DNA from: an uncultured Bacteroidales bacterium
GTDB taxonomy: Bacteria > Bacteroidota > Bacteroidia > Bacteroidales > Muribaculaceae
Assembly: GCA_900539915.1 (NCBI GenBank)
Contig: UQDU01000029.1
Location: 1-25,629 of the forward strand
Reading direction: 5' to 3'
Length of the DNA stretch: 25,629 bases
Below the pieces are notes generated by a model that worked only from the letters and a program-made list of their open reading frames with translations, was not told the origin of the DNA and searched no databases. Position numbers and translations under genes: made by a program. Shown here one piece after another: positions 16,266 to 24,521 of the stretch (its first letter is position 1; the number at the start of each line of letters is the position of its first letter).

Positions 16266-16946
16266 ACGCCCCTCGTCGTGGTATGAGTAATATCCCCGGG
16301 CTGTGACTATCAGGTGGTCACGCACCGGGATTCCGAACAGTTTGCCGGCCTTGGCTATGCGGTCGGTCAGGTCATCGTCCTGCGGACTCGGGCGCAGAGT
16401 GCCGCTCGGGTGGTTATGCACCAGTATCATCGAGTCAGCCAGATGCTCCACCGCATGACGCATCACAATCTTGACATCCACCACGGTAGCTGCGGTGCCT
16501 CCGCGGCTGACGCAGATGCGCGATTTCAGAGTGGCCGCGCGTGACAGCAGCAATACGTGAAACTCCTCGTGGTCTATGCGCGACAGCTTGTCCCACATGT
16601 AGTCATAGACGAGTTTGGGCGAGGAGAACACCGTGGAACGCACATCGCTCATCTCCGCCGACTTGGCTCGCGACCCCAATGTTAGCGCGGCCTTGATGGT
16701 CACCGCCTTGGCGCGCCCCACGCCGTGAAATTCCCTCATCATCTCCGCCACGCTCATCCTTGCAAACCGCTCCAGACGATTGTCGCAGTGGCCGAGCATC
16801 TTCTGGGCCAGCTCCACCACATTGGTCCCCGGCTGCCCCGTGCCCATCAGTATGGCGAGCAGCTCGGCATCTGTTAGCGACTCTATGCCGTTGGCCAGAG
16901 CCTTTTCGCGCGGCTTGTCGGCCTCATTGAGTTCGGAAATCTTCAT
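16260..16946 (-). CDS. radC: RadC family JAB/MPN-domain protein
   Basis: A 228-residue chromosomal-type RadC. The N-terminal region (about 1-95) includes LTDAELLAILMGTG and a helix-hairpin-helix (HGVGRAKAVTIKAA). Residues 105-228 form the JAB/MPN fold, with zinc ligands H177 and H179 in HNHPSG, a downstream Asp in SPQDDD, and E127 or E128. The historical link to DNA repair is doubtful; the biochemical role is not established. It lies 6 bp downstream of the glycosyltransferase gene and is probably co-transcribed with it. Confidence 0.94.
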   Translation of the reverse strand: MKISELNEADKPREKALANGIESLTDAELLAILMGTGQPGTNVVELAQKMLGHCDNRLERFARMSVAEMMREFHGVGRAKAVTIKAALTLGSRAKSAEMSDVRSTVFSSPKLVYDYMWDKLSRIDHEEFHVLLLSRAATLKSRICVSRGGTAATVVDVKIVMRHAVEHLADSMILVHNHPSGTLRPSPQDDDLTDRIAKAGKLFGIPVRDHLIVTARGYYSYHDEGRL

Positions 16947-16952
16947 ATCACA

Positions 16953-17966
16953 TCATAATTTCTCGTTGGCGCCTTTGCGCACCTCTATCTCCCGGGCGAT
17001 ATCCCTGCCGTGGCCGAGGAGTATTTTATCTACGTAGGCCTTCAGGAATCCTGTGCCGTAGCCGCATATCTGTATCACCGATGCCGGCACTGCGAGCGCA
17101 GCGACCTTGAGGCTGCGTGTACGCATCAGCGCATCGGCAAATATGGCTGCGAGATACACTCCCAGCGGCAGCAGCCACCAGGGCGACACAAATATGCCGA
17201 GAGCCACCAGCACACACCCGATAATCACGGCCAACGCCGGGAGGGTGTGCACGGCTTTGAGCGACCCCGGATAGAGGAGCTTAAGCGTGATGCGCGACAT
17301 GCCGAACACGTGGACCTGCCTCCAGAACTTGCGGAAATCCACCCTGCGCTTGTGCCACACAGGACACTGCCGGTAGAGGGCGGTGGCGAATCCGGCACGT
17401 GATATGCGTGTGCTCATGTCGATGTCTTCCGAAAACATCTCACGGAAGCCCCCGACCCTGTCATAGACCTCGCGCGAGAAGCCCATATTGAATGTGCGCG
17501 GCACAAATTTCTCCATCTGCACCTTGCCTCCGCGGATTCCACCGGTGGTCAGGAAGGAGGTCATGGCATAGTTGATGGCTTTCTGCGTGTCGGTAAACGA
17601 CTCATGGGCGGCGTCAGGACCGCCGAAACAATCCGACGGTGCATCCGCGAGGGCCTTGGCGAGATTCTCGAAATACCCGGGAGGGATGACGCAGTCGCTG
17701 TCAAAAAACACCAGATACTCACCCTCGCTGCGCTCCATGCCGTAGTTGCGTGCTATGGAACGGCCTTCGTTGTCCTTGCGGAAATATTTCAGGTCCAGGA
17801 CATCGCGGTAGCTGTCCACGACCTGCTCGCAGGGCATAGTGGAGCCGTCTTCCACAATTACCACTTCAAAATCGCCCGATGTCTGGGCGCAAAGGCTCTC
17901 AAGGAGGTCCTTGACCTCATCGATGCGGTTATATACCGGGATGATGACCGAAAACTTCTTCTTCAT
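16953..17966 (-). CDS. Family 2 glycosyltransferase, membrane anchored
   Basis: A 337-residue enzyme. Residues 1-230 form a GT-A domain: FSVIIPVYNR at the start, VVIVEDGS at 35-42, the metal-binding DSD at 89-91, and SED at 179-181 as a candidate catalytic region. Residues 240-310 hold two or three hydrophobic spans, so the active domain faces the cytoplasm. It probably adds a sugar to a lipid-linked or surface glycan; donor and acceptor are unknown, and no polysaccharide cluster is nearby. The promoter overlaps the start, so the leader is only about 5 nt. radC follows by 6 bp. Confidence 0.87.
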   Translation of the reverse strand: MKKKFSVIIPVYNRIDEVKDLLESLCAQTSGDFEVVIVEDGSTMPCEQVVDSYRDVLDLKYFRKDNEGRSIARNYGMERSEGEYLVFFDSDCVIPPGYFENLAKALADAPSDCFGGPDAAHESFTDTQKAINYAMTSFLTTGGIRGGKVQMEKFVPRTFNMGFSREVYDRVGGFREMFSEDIDMSTRISRAGFATALYRQCPVWHKRRVDFRKFWRQVHVFGMSRITLKLLYPGSLKAVHTLPALAVIIGCVLVALGIFVSPWWLLPLGVYLAAIFADALMRTRSLKVAALAVPASVIQICGYGTGFLKAYVDKILLGHGRDIAREIEVRKGANEKL

Positions 17967-17974
17967 GACACAAA

Positions 17975-18006
17975 CAAAGATACATCATAGCGGCGATATT
18001 ACCAAA
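17975..18006 (-). promoter_or_regulatory. Bacteroidetes-type promoter of the glycosyltransferase-radC unit
   Basis: On the minus strand TTTG (18003-18006), a 20-bp spacer and TATCTTTG (17975-17982). The element ends 8 bp before the ATG at 17966, predicting a near-leaderless mRNA. Confidence 0.7.
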
Positions 18007-18101
18007 ATGTTAATTATCCTTGCCGTATCAGCCATCGTGCCGCGATGATTGTTCTACCGTAGACAAGCTATTCAGTCATTTCTCACCAATCCGATATTCC
18101 C

Positions 18102-19172
18102 ATGAATCTGAAATCATCACTCGCCGCTGCCACTATAGTCATGCTGACCGCATCTGCGGCCTACCCGTGCACAGGGATAACCCTCCGGAGCTCCAACGGA
18201 GATGTCGTGGCGTCACGCACCGTCGACTGGAGCAAATCCAAATACGAGAGCCAGTATGTGGTGGTGCCGCGCGGACACCGTCTGCAGTCCTATGCAACCT
18301 ACACTGACAAAGGCATGTCGGAAACCGCGAAATACGGATTCGTAGGGCTGACCGCCGGAGCCCCTGAAATCATCGTCGACGGCATCAACGAGAAGCACCT
18401 GTGTGCCGAACTGTTCTTCTTCCCCGGCTATGGCCGATACCCTGACTATATACCCTCACAGTCAGCCATCACCATCGGAGACCTCCAGCTCGTGAGCATG
18501 GTCTTAGGTTCTTGCGCCGACCTTGACGATGTCGTGGCGTTTATCAACGGGGCCCGCATATCCCATTCCGTTCCCGGTGGTGAGACGGCCCACTGGCGAT
18601 TCACACAGGCCGACGGACGGCAGATCATACTTGAAATCATCGACGGCAACACCCGGTTCTACGACAGCATCGGGGTGCTTGCCAACTCACCATCGTATGA
18701 GTGGCACCTGACCAACCTCAACAACTACATCAATCTGCATCCCGGCATCGCCGCTCCTCACAAACTTGACGGACTGACGTTGCAGTCGTTCAGCAACGGC
18801 ACCGGGCTGCTCGGTCTCCCCGGCGATTTCTCCTCTCCGTCACGATTCGTCCGCGCCGCCATACTGCAAGGCACAGCCAGGCCTCAGGCCACGCCGTATG
18901 CCACCGTGATGCAGTCGTTTCAGATACTCAACAATCTTGACGTGCCCCAAGGCACTACCGAGCCTCTGGATGCACCTATCACAGACATGCTGTCGGCCAC
19001 ACAATGGACCTGCTCCACCGATGTCACCAACCTGGTGATCTACTACCACACTCAGAGCGACCGCAACATCCGCGCAATCGACCTCAAGACCATAGACTTC
19101 GGCAAGGTGAAGTACCAGTACCATCAGCTGGACTCCGCCACCACCCCGGTGTCATATATCAGCGTGAAATGA
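18102..19172 (+). CDS. Exported choloylglycine hydrolase / penicillin V acylase family amidase
   Basis: A 356-residue N-terminal-nucleophile hydrolase. A signal peptide (1-22, ending SAAYP) precedes C23, which must become the N-terminal nucleophile. Taking that Cys as residue 2, R39 and D42 (SRTVDW) fall exactly at the bile salt hydrolase positions R18 and D21. N195 (LANSPSYEW) and R248 or R251 (SPSRFVRA) match the remaining active-site Asn and Arg. It is therefore probably active on linear amide C-N bonds in the periplasm. Substrates in the family include conjugated bile acids, penicillin V and N-acyl amino acids or homoserine lactones; sequence alone does not decide. Pro before Cys is an unusual cleavage context. 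It is divergent from the glycosyltransferase gene; no good promoter was found. Confidence 0.88.
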   Translation: MNLKSSLAAATIVMLTASAAYPCTGITLRSSNGDVVASRTVDWSKSKYESQYVVVPRGHRLQSYATYTDKGMSETAKYGFVGLTAGAPEIIVDGINEKHLCAELFFFPGYGRYPDYIPSQSAITIGDLQLVSMVLGSCADLDDVVAFINGARISHSVPGGETAHWRFTQADGRQIILEIIDGNTRFYDSIGVLANSPSYEWHLTNLNNYINLHPGIAAPHKLDGLTLQSFSNGTGLLGLPGDFSSPSRFVRAAILQGTARPQATPYATVMQSFQILNNLDVPQGTTEPLDAPITDMLSATQWTCSTDVTNLVIYYHTQSDRNIRAIDLKTIDFGKVKYQYHQLDSATTPVSYISVK

Positions 19173-19219
19173 GATAGCATCTGACGGACGCGGCCACATA
19201 TATGGAGATACTGTGCGGT

Positions 19220-19251
19220 TTTGTGCATGTGGGTAAAAAAGAGTAATTTTG
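19220..19251 (+). promoter_or_regulatory. Bacteroidetes-type promoter of the TPR/HTH regulator
   Basis: TTTG (19220-19223), a 20-bp spacer and TAATTTTG (19244-19251). The predicted start near 19255 lies downstream of an in-frame ATG at 19249, which excludes that codon and supports the start at 19285. Confidence 0.75.
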
Positions 19252-19284
19252 CCTGTCATACACAAAACCGCATCATCTACATCC

Positions 19285-20916
19285 ATGACTATCCAACCTG
19301 GGCCGAGCCTCTGCCGCCGACTGCCGCTCATCGCATCCGTCATATCCATGCTGCTGATTGCAGCAACGATGCGCGCAGCCGTGACATCCGATGTGCTGCC
19401 GCATACCAAAACCGAGCTGCCGGCATCACTTGACGATGCGCTGAAACTCCTCCACACGGCTCTCAACGACAACAAAAAAGCCATCCCGGCTCTCATGGAC
19501 AGCATACAGCGGCTCAAGACCCACGCCGAGACCCGGCCTCCGCTGGCCAAAGCACTGGTCTACGACACCATCGCCACGCTGTATGAATCCATCAACATGG
19601 ACAGCTGCATCATCTATTACGGCAAGGGCGTGGCGTCGGCCCGGCTCGGCGGTGACGAGGTGCTGGCCCAGAGAATGCGCCTGCAGATGCTCGCCCATAT
19701 GCCCGTGACAGGAGTGGTGCTGGAGGGATACAAAGGCTTCATGGAGGAAAGCGACAGCATATATCCTCAAAACCGCATGGCCTATTTCGAGGCCGGCAAC
19801 GAGATGATGCTTTATATAGCCGACCTGTATTCACGCATACCCCTGCGACATGACTACGAGATGCGTTCGGTGGCCTATGGCGACTCGCTGATAGCGACGC
19901 TCCCTCCCAACAATCCCCTCCTCATACTCCTGACGGCACAGAAAGCCGAACTGCTCGGCGACGAAACCGCCGCCATGGCCGGATATGTGGAACTGGTGGC
20001 GCACCTGCCCATAGAATCACACATCTTCGCCCGCGCGGCCACACGTGCCGGCGATTTCTACTACCGCACGGGGCAAAACCAGGCTGCAGCATATTTCTAT
20101 GCCATGGGTGCCATCAGCGACGCACGTAACCATGTGTTGGAAGGGGTGGCCCTCATCCGCCTGAGCCGTGCGCTCTATGACCTTGACAAAATATCACAGA
20201 GCTACGACCTGATGACCGCCGGACTCGGCCAATCCTTAGAATCAGGCTCCGCCGTGCGCTCCATAGAGGCATTCCAGGCCGTGCCGCATATCATCGAAGC
20301 CTACACGCGCTCCGACAACCGCAAACTCACATGGATGACCGTGCTCGCGTCATGCCTGGTCATCGCGCTCACCGCGCTGCTGTTCATATTGGCCAAACGA
20401 CGTAACGATTTGAAAAGACTCGAATTGCTCAAATCACGCCTTGCCTCTGCCAATGAGACCAAAGAGAAAGGACTGGCACGATTCATGGAGCTGACGAGCC
20501 TGTTTGCCGACAAATTTGACGAATTTATACGCCTTGCCGGACGTAAAATCACAGCCGGACAGATAGAGGACCTCCAGACACTGATCAAGGGCGGCTCACT
20601 CAAATCTGAACAGGACAAAATGTTTGCGCACCTGTTTGACAACGCATTCCTGACCGTATATCCCGATTTCATCAGTCAGGCCAACAAGCTGATGAAACCT
20701 GACGCGCGGCTGACCGTCCCCGAGGGGGGCAAACTCAATCCCGAACTGCGCATACTCGCCTTTCTGCGCATGGGCATAACCGACAGTCAGCGCATGGCGC
20801 GATTTCTCGGCGTGTCAATCAACACAATCTATACCTACCGCAACCGTCTGAAGACCCGCGCCATCAACCGCGACACCTTCGAGTCGGACCTGATGACCAT
20901 CGGAGCCATCAACTGA
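19285..20916 (+). CDS. Membrane-anchored TPR regulator with C-terminal HTH, DUF6377-like
   Basis: A 543-residue protein. The N-terminus has a hydrophobic signal or anchor (about 15-32). Residues 50-340 are helical TPR-like repeats, likely periplasmic. One membrane span lies at about 349-370, followed by KRRNDLKR on the cytoplasmic side and a coiled coil. Residues 370-543 match the Bacteroidetes DUF6377 pattern: LFDNAFLTVYPDFISQANKL, LNPELRILAFLRMGI, and an atypical helix-turn-helix (RMARFLGVSINTIYTYRNRL). It probably senses an envelope or periplasmic signal and binds DNA from the membrane. It starts 112 bp after the amidase gene, with its own promoter, so it may regulate that gene; this is inference. 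REPIN copy C follows it. Confidence 0.83.
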   Translation: MTIQPGPSLCRRLPLIASVISMLLIAATMRAAVTSDVLPHTKTELPASLDDALKLLHTALNDNKKAIPALMDSIQRLKTHAETRPPLAKALVYDTIATLYESINMDSCIIYYGKGVASARLGGDEVLAQRMRLQMLAHMPVTGVVLEGYKGFMEESDSIYPQNRMAYFEAGNEMMLYIADLYSRIPLRHDYEMRSVAYGDSLIATLPPNNPLLILLTAQKAELLGDETAAMAGYVELVAHLPIESHIFARAATRAGDFYYRTGQNQAAAYFYAMGAISDARNHVLEGVALIRLSRALYDLDKISQSYDLMTAGLGQSLESGSAVRSIEAFQAVPHIIEAYTRSDNRKLTWMTVLASCLVIALTALLFILAKRRNDLKRLELLKSRLASANETKEKGLARFMELTSLFADKFDEFIRLAGRKITAGQIEDLQTLIKGGSLKSEQDKMFAHLFDNAFLTVYPDFISQANKLMKPDARLTVPEGGKLNPELRILAFLRMGITDSQRMARFLGVSINTIYTYRNRLKTRAINRDTFESDLMTIGAIN

Positions 20917-20938
20917 GAGGGGCATCGCAAAGCTACCC

Positions 20939-21066
20939 AATGCCACTAACTTAAGCAGTCGCAGATGCTTGAATAACGTTGTTAAGCGGTAGGGACATGC
21001 CATGGCATGTCCCTACTACATATGAACGCTATTCACGCATTAACGGCTGCTTAAGTTAGCGACATT
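20939..21066. repeat. REPIN-related element, collapsed copy C
   Basis: A 128-bp nested palindrome. The outer arms 20939-20958 and 21047-21066 are inverted repeats matching at about 18 of 20 positions and include CTAACTTAAGCAG. A single perfect 28-bp palindrome lies at the centre (20989-21016), equal to one GTAGG-hairpin fused to its mirror image. The stretches between also partly pair, so the whole element can fold into one long stem. Compared with copies A and B the spacer is missing, as if the two halves had recombined. It fills the gap between convergent genes, ending 3 bp before the menA stop, and may act as a bidirectional terminator. Confidence 0.82.
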
Positions 21067-21069
21067 GCC

Positions 21070-21957
21070 CTACACTGCCAGACCACAGACCAGAAATGTC
21101 AGAGCGTAGAGGACCATGGCGCGGGCTGTGGCTCCGAGCAGACGGTTGAGCGACCGTCCGCTTTCATGTGAGATACGTTGGCACAGGGGCAGCAGCATAC
21201 CGGCATACACCGCCACAGGTATCACCGCCAGCCACGCATTGAGGGCCAGCCATGCCGGCAAAGTCAACGCCACACCCACCAGAGCATTGGCCGCATAGAG
21301 CCATATCATAGCCCTTCCGCCCCATCTGACGGCCAGCGTCCGCTTGCCCACGGCGCGGTCATCCTCGCGGTCACGGTAGTTGTTGACCACAAGCACGTTG
21401 GCTCCGAGCAGACCCATGCCGAGAGCCGCGCACCACTGCGCCACGCCCGTCTGCATGCCTGTGATGAGCCAGTAGGTCAGCAACACAGGCACCAGCCCGA
21501 AAAACAGCACAACCGCCACCTCCCCAAGGCCGTGGCGGCTCAACGGATAGGGGCCGGCACTGTAGGCAAGCGCAGCCACGGCTATCACCGCGCCGGCTGC
21601 CACAAGCCACCATCCGCCCCAGGAAATCAGGCCGCAGCCACATGCACAGGCCAGCCCGAGCGTCAGATATGTGACATACTTCATGGCCGACGGCGTAATG
21701 TCACCTTCGGTCACTCCACGGCGCGGCCCTTCGCGCCCCGGGCGGTCAAGACCGTCCTTGTAGTCAAAATACTCGTTGGCGAAATTTGACGCAATCTGTG
21801 CCAGCACGGCAAATGCCATGCACAGCGTCCACGGCACCCAGCGTATGGGGAACTGCTGCATCATGGCAAGCCCCAGCGCGGTCACCACTCCGGCCACCGA
21901 TACAGGGATTGTGCGGAGCCTCATCGCCTCTATCCAGGCTTTACTTTTCTTGCTCAT
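21070..21957 (-). CDS. menA: 1,4-dihydroxy-2-naphthoate polyprenyltransferase
   Basis: A 295-residue UbiA-superfamily membrane enzyme that attaches the polyprenyl tail to DHNA in menaquinone synthesis. The first Asp-rich site is NFANEYFDYKDGLDRPGREG (59-78). The second is VNNYRDREDDRAVGKRTLAV. There are about eight to nine spans. The start at 21957 (MSKKSKAWIEAMRLRTIP) fits the family; the frame is open to 22011, but that extension lies wholly within the upstream ATPase gene. The chosen start overlaps the ATPase stop by 17 bp, implying translational coupling. No other men gene is present in the window. Confidence 0.93.
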   Translation of the reverse strand: MSKKSKAWIEAMRLRTIPVSVAGVVTALGLAMMQQFPIRWVPWTLCMAFAVLAQIASNFANEYFDYKDGLDRPGREGPRRGVTEGDITPSAMKYVTYLTLGLACACGCGLISWGGWWLVAAGAVIAVAALAYSAGPYPLSRHGLGEVAVVLFFGLVPVLLTYWLITGMQTGVAQWCAALGMGLLGANVLVVNNYRDREDDRAVGKRTLAVRWGGRAMIWLYAANALVGVALTLPAWLALNAWLAVIPVAVYAGMLLPLCQRISHESGRSLNRLLGATARAMVLYALTFLVCGLAV

Positions 21958-23557
21958 CAGCTTGTATCTTGGCCGGGACAATGGTGTCGCTGTCGGCATC
22001 ATCCGAGACATCGAATCCGAAGCAGCGGACTATGGCCCGCCGTATGCGCCGGGCCGGCTCTCCGTCAGCCCTCAGCAGGTCAAGGATGCGGCGCAGATAG
22101 GCATTGCGGTCTTTGAGTCCGCACACACCGGCCACATTGCTCCCGGGCACCATAGATTTCTGGTTATATACCCTCAGCACCGATGCGTAGTCGTCATTGC
22201 GGAGATAGTCGTTGAACTCGCGGCAGAATTTCTCATACAGAGCCCTCGGATTTATTTCGTGCACGAGGTCATCTATATGGTCCTCAAGCTCGTTGATGTT
22301 GCTGAAACGTCCGTCGACACGGTATTCCATGGTGCGCTTGACCCTCTGGCGCGTATGCAGCAGGGCCTGGCGGCGCACATCGGTGCGGAACTGCCCCATG
22401 ATGCTCTTCTTCACCTTGCCAAACACCACATCTTCATTTTTGCCGCACGACGAAGCCACCGTGCGTATCACCTCCTCGAGCATCAGTATATTCTCTATCT
22501 CGGCCACATCAGGCACGAAAATGCCCTTGCGGCGCAGATAGGCCACTTCGGTGGCATCACGGCGGTCACGGTCCACTATGCCATGGCTGTCAAGATGATG
22601 GAAGCCCTTGAGGTCATTGAATGACCTCGTCGCCTCGATAACCTTGTTGCACGACCCGAGGGACTTCACGGTGAAGTCCTTGAATATCAACGGATACAGC
22701 TTTGCATCTATACTGTTAACCCCGTCGCCCTCTATGAAAAGCACAGGGCGACGCGAGCCGAGTATGGCGAGATATATCTCATCGGTCAGGCCTTTGTCGG
22801 CCGGCAATATGTCATAGTCCCATCTGACGTTGCGTGCGTCATAGTCCCTCACCCATATGATGGCTCCGGCATTACGGCTCGACGCGAAGTCAAGGTCGTG
22901 GGTGGTGTATATCAGGTTACAGTCAGGCCGCAGCACCTCCAGATGGTTCCACAGATTCTCGGCCACGGACGGATGCATGAACATGGCAGGGTCATCGACA
23001 AACACCACCGACTTCTTCGGAGCGAAAAGCATCGCACTGATATAGTACATCACCGCCTTCTCGCCTGAGGAGAGCTTGTGGGGAGTGTATGACGACTGGC
23101 TTGAAAGTCCGCGTGTGAGCAGCAGCTTGCCGTTGACCGGCAGAATCTCATTGTCGGGAAATATCGCGCGCCACACCTTCATCAGCTTGTCGAGGCGTGT
23201 CTTGGAGTGCGGAGCGTCAGCATGTCCGCTGAGCTTGGTCTGCATCAGCAGCCCTACCTCCTCGTTGAGCAGCATCCTCAGCAGCATCTCCAGCTGATTG
23301 CGCGGAGCCACATACACATCGGCCAGCGGCATGGAGGCGTACATGGTCTCCACCGACACAGGCGATGCGTCATGGTAGTCAGAATCAAACAGGCCGTGGA
23401 GGGCCGAGATTGTAAACGCCCTGTCGCCGAGTTCGCTGCGCATGCGGCGTGTGAAGCGCGATTTGCCACTGCCATTGGCTCCTATGACGATTGTAGGGCC
23501 GGTAAGCTCAAGTTGCCTCTCATGGCCGTTGACTGAGGGAGGAAGGTCTATAACCAT
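21941..23557 (-). CDS. ABC-type ATPase fused to Toprim-like DUF4435 domain (PARIS/OLD-like)
   Basis: A 538-residue protein. Residues 1-265 are an SMC/ABC-like ATPase: Walker A GANGSGKS (26-33), signature LSSGEK (162-167), Walker B FVDDP (186-190, with DD where DE is usual) and a switch histidine in TTHD (H220). Residues 270-365 look like a Toprim-type DUF4435 domain: FIEGDG with E276, GIVDRDRRD with D329 and D331, and EIEN at 353-356. Residues 380-538 are helical. This is the domain order of the anti-phage PARIS pair AriA-AriB as a single chain, and of OLD nucleases. The start at 23557 was chosen because the upstream frame only shadows the neighbouring gene. It sits 34 bp after the nucleotidyltransferase gene and overlaps menA. 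A defence role is plausible, not shown. Confidence 0.8.
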   Translation of the reverse strand: MVIDLPPSVNGHERQLELTGPTIVIGANGSGKSRFTRRMRSELGDRAFTISALHGLFDSDYHDASPVSVETMYASMPLADVYVAPRNQLEMLLRMLLNEEVGLLMQTKLSGHADAPHSKTRLDKLMKVWRAIFPDNEILPVNGKLLLTRGLSSQSSYTPHKLSSGEKAVMYYISAMLFAPKKSVVFVDDPAMFMHPSVAENLWNHLEVLRPDCNLIYTTHDLDFASSRNAGAIIWVRDYDARNVRWDYDILPADKGLTDEIYLAILGSRRPVLFIEGDGVNSIDAKLYPLIFKDFTVKSLGSCNKVIEATRSFNDLKGFHHLDSHGIVDRDRRDATEVAYLRRKGIFVPDVAEIENILMLEEVIRTVASSCGKNEDVVFGKVKKSIMGQFRTDVRRQALLHTRQRVKRTMEYRVDGRFSNINELEDHIDDLVHEINPRALYEKFCREFNDYLRNDDYASVLRVYNQKSMVPGSNVAGVCGLKDRNAYLRRILDLLRADGEPARRIRRAIVRCFGFDVSDDADSDTIVPAKIQADEQEK

Positions 23558-23591
23558 ATCAAAAAAAACAAATAGAGTGTTCGGAATCAGG

Positions 23592-24503
23592 TCAGCCGAA
23601 GAGCGGCGTCGGATACTCGCCGCGGCGGTGCATGTCGGCCAGACGGTCCACGACGCCCTGGCGGTCGGCGGCATAGGTCACGCCGAACCAGCGGCTGTCG
23701 GTGTCAAGCACCTTGACTGTGGCCTCGCCCGAAGCCAGCAGCGCGTCCACGACAGTGGGTATGCCGAATTCCGACTTCTCTTCATTGCCGTGGGAGGCGA
23801 GGAATTTCGCGAACTCGCGGCCTGTATAGTCGAAATAATCGGGGGTGAATCCCCACAGGTTCATAGACACAGGCGTGGCTCCGTCAATCTCTACGGCAGC
23901 ATCCCCTTCGTCATAGACTATGGGGGTGCCGGGGCCGTCGACATAGTGTATGGATGTGCGCTCGTGGATTTCCGAGAGGTTGCCGTCGGCATTTTTTCCG
24001 CATACGCCGCGTGAGACAGAGCCGTTTTCGGTCAACGTATTGCCCACCTTGAAGCCCACCATGCAGTAGTCGCCCTTCTTGCCGCTATGCGCCGACAGGG
24101 CTTTCGCTATCACCTCGAAAGCATCGCGGCCATAGAAGTCATCGGCATTGATGACGGCAAACGGCTCCTTGACGGCATCGCGTCCCATCCACACGGCTTG
24201 TCCCGTGCCCCAGGGCTTGGTGCGTCCGTCCGGAGCCGTGAAGCCTTCGGGAAGCTCGTCAAGCGACTGGAACACAACCTCCACAGGCACATGTCCCTCA
24301 TACTTCGAAAGTATCTTGGCTCTGAAGTCATCTTCAAAGTCGTGGCGGATGACAAACACCACCTTGCCGAAGCCGGCTCTGACGGCATCGAATATGGAGT
24401 AGTCCATGATAGTCTCACCCGAAGGTCCCAGAGGGTCAAGCTGCTTGAGTCCTCCGTAGCGGCTCCCCATGCCGGCAGCCATAACGTATAATGTCGGTTT
24501 CAT
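23592..24503 (-). CDS. Sugar-phosphate nucleotidyltransferase
   Basis: A 303-residue NDP-sugar pyrophosphorylase-like enzyme that probably joins NTP and a sugar 1-phosphate. The nucleotide loop is AAGMGSRYGGLKQL (9-22), a variant of GxGxR with K20. The metal-binding pair is D121-D122 in INADDFYG. Only the Rossmann-like catalytic domain is present; there is no left-handed beta-helix tail. It is 18 bp downstream of galM, so a UTP:hexose-1-phosphate uridylyltransferase bypassing GalT is an attractive idea. The exact sugar and nucleotide cannot be read from the sequence. Confidence 0.82.
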   Translation of the reverse strand: MKPTLYVMAAGMGSRYGGLKQLDPLGPSGETIMDYSIFDAVRAGFGKVVFVIRHDFEDDFRAKILSKYEGHVPVEVVFQSLDELPEGFTAPDGRTKPWGTGQAVWMGRDAVKEPFAVINADDFYGRDAFEVIAKALSAHSGKKGDYCMVGFKVGNTLTENGSVSRGVCGKNADGNLSEIHERTSIHYVDGPGTPIVYDEGDAAVEIDGATPVSMNLWGFTPDYFDYTGREFAKFLASHGNEEKSEFGIPTVVDALLASGEATVKVLDTDSRWFGVTYAADRQGVVDRLADMHRRGEYPTPLFG

Positions 24504-24521
24504 AATCTCAATATGGTTTAC

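Noticed and set aside
18098..18167. Lipoprotein signal for the amidase because of the Cys at residue 23
   Set aside because: The residues before the Cys (AAYP) do not form a lipobox, and this Cys is the catalytic nucleophile of the family.
8033..21016. The repeated hairpin units as a CRISPR array
   Set aside because: The three copies are kilobases apart, have no regular spacers and no cas genes nearby; they are dispersed palindromic elements.
21178..22624. Long plus-strand open frames opposite menA and the ATPase gene
   Set aside because: These are shadow frames of well-supported minus-strand genes, with no recognisable domain or promoter.
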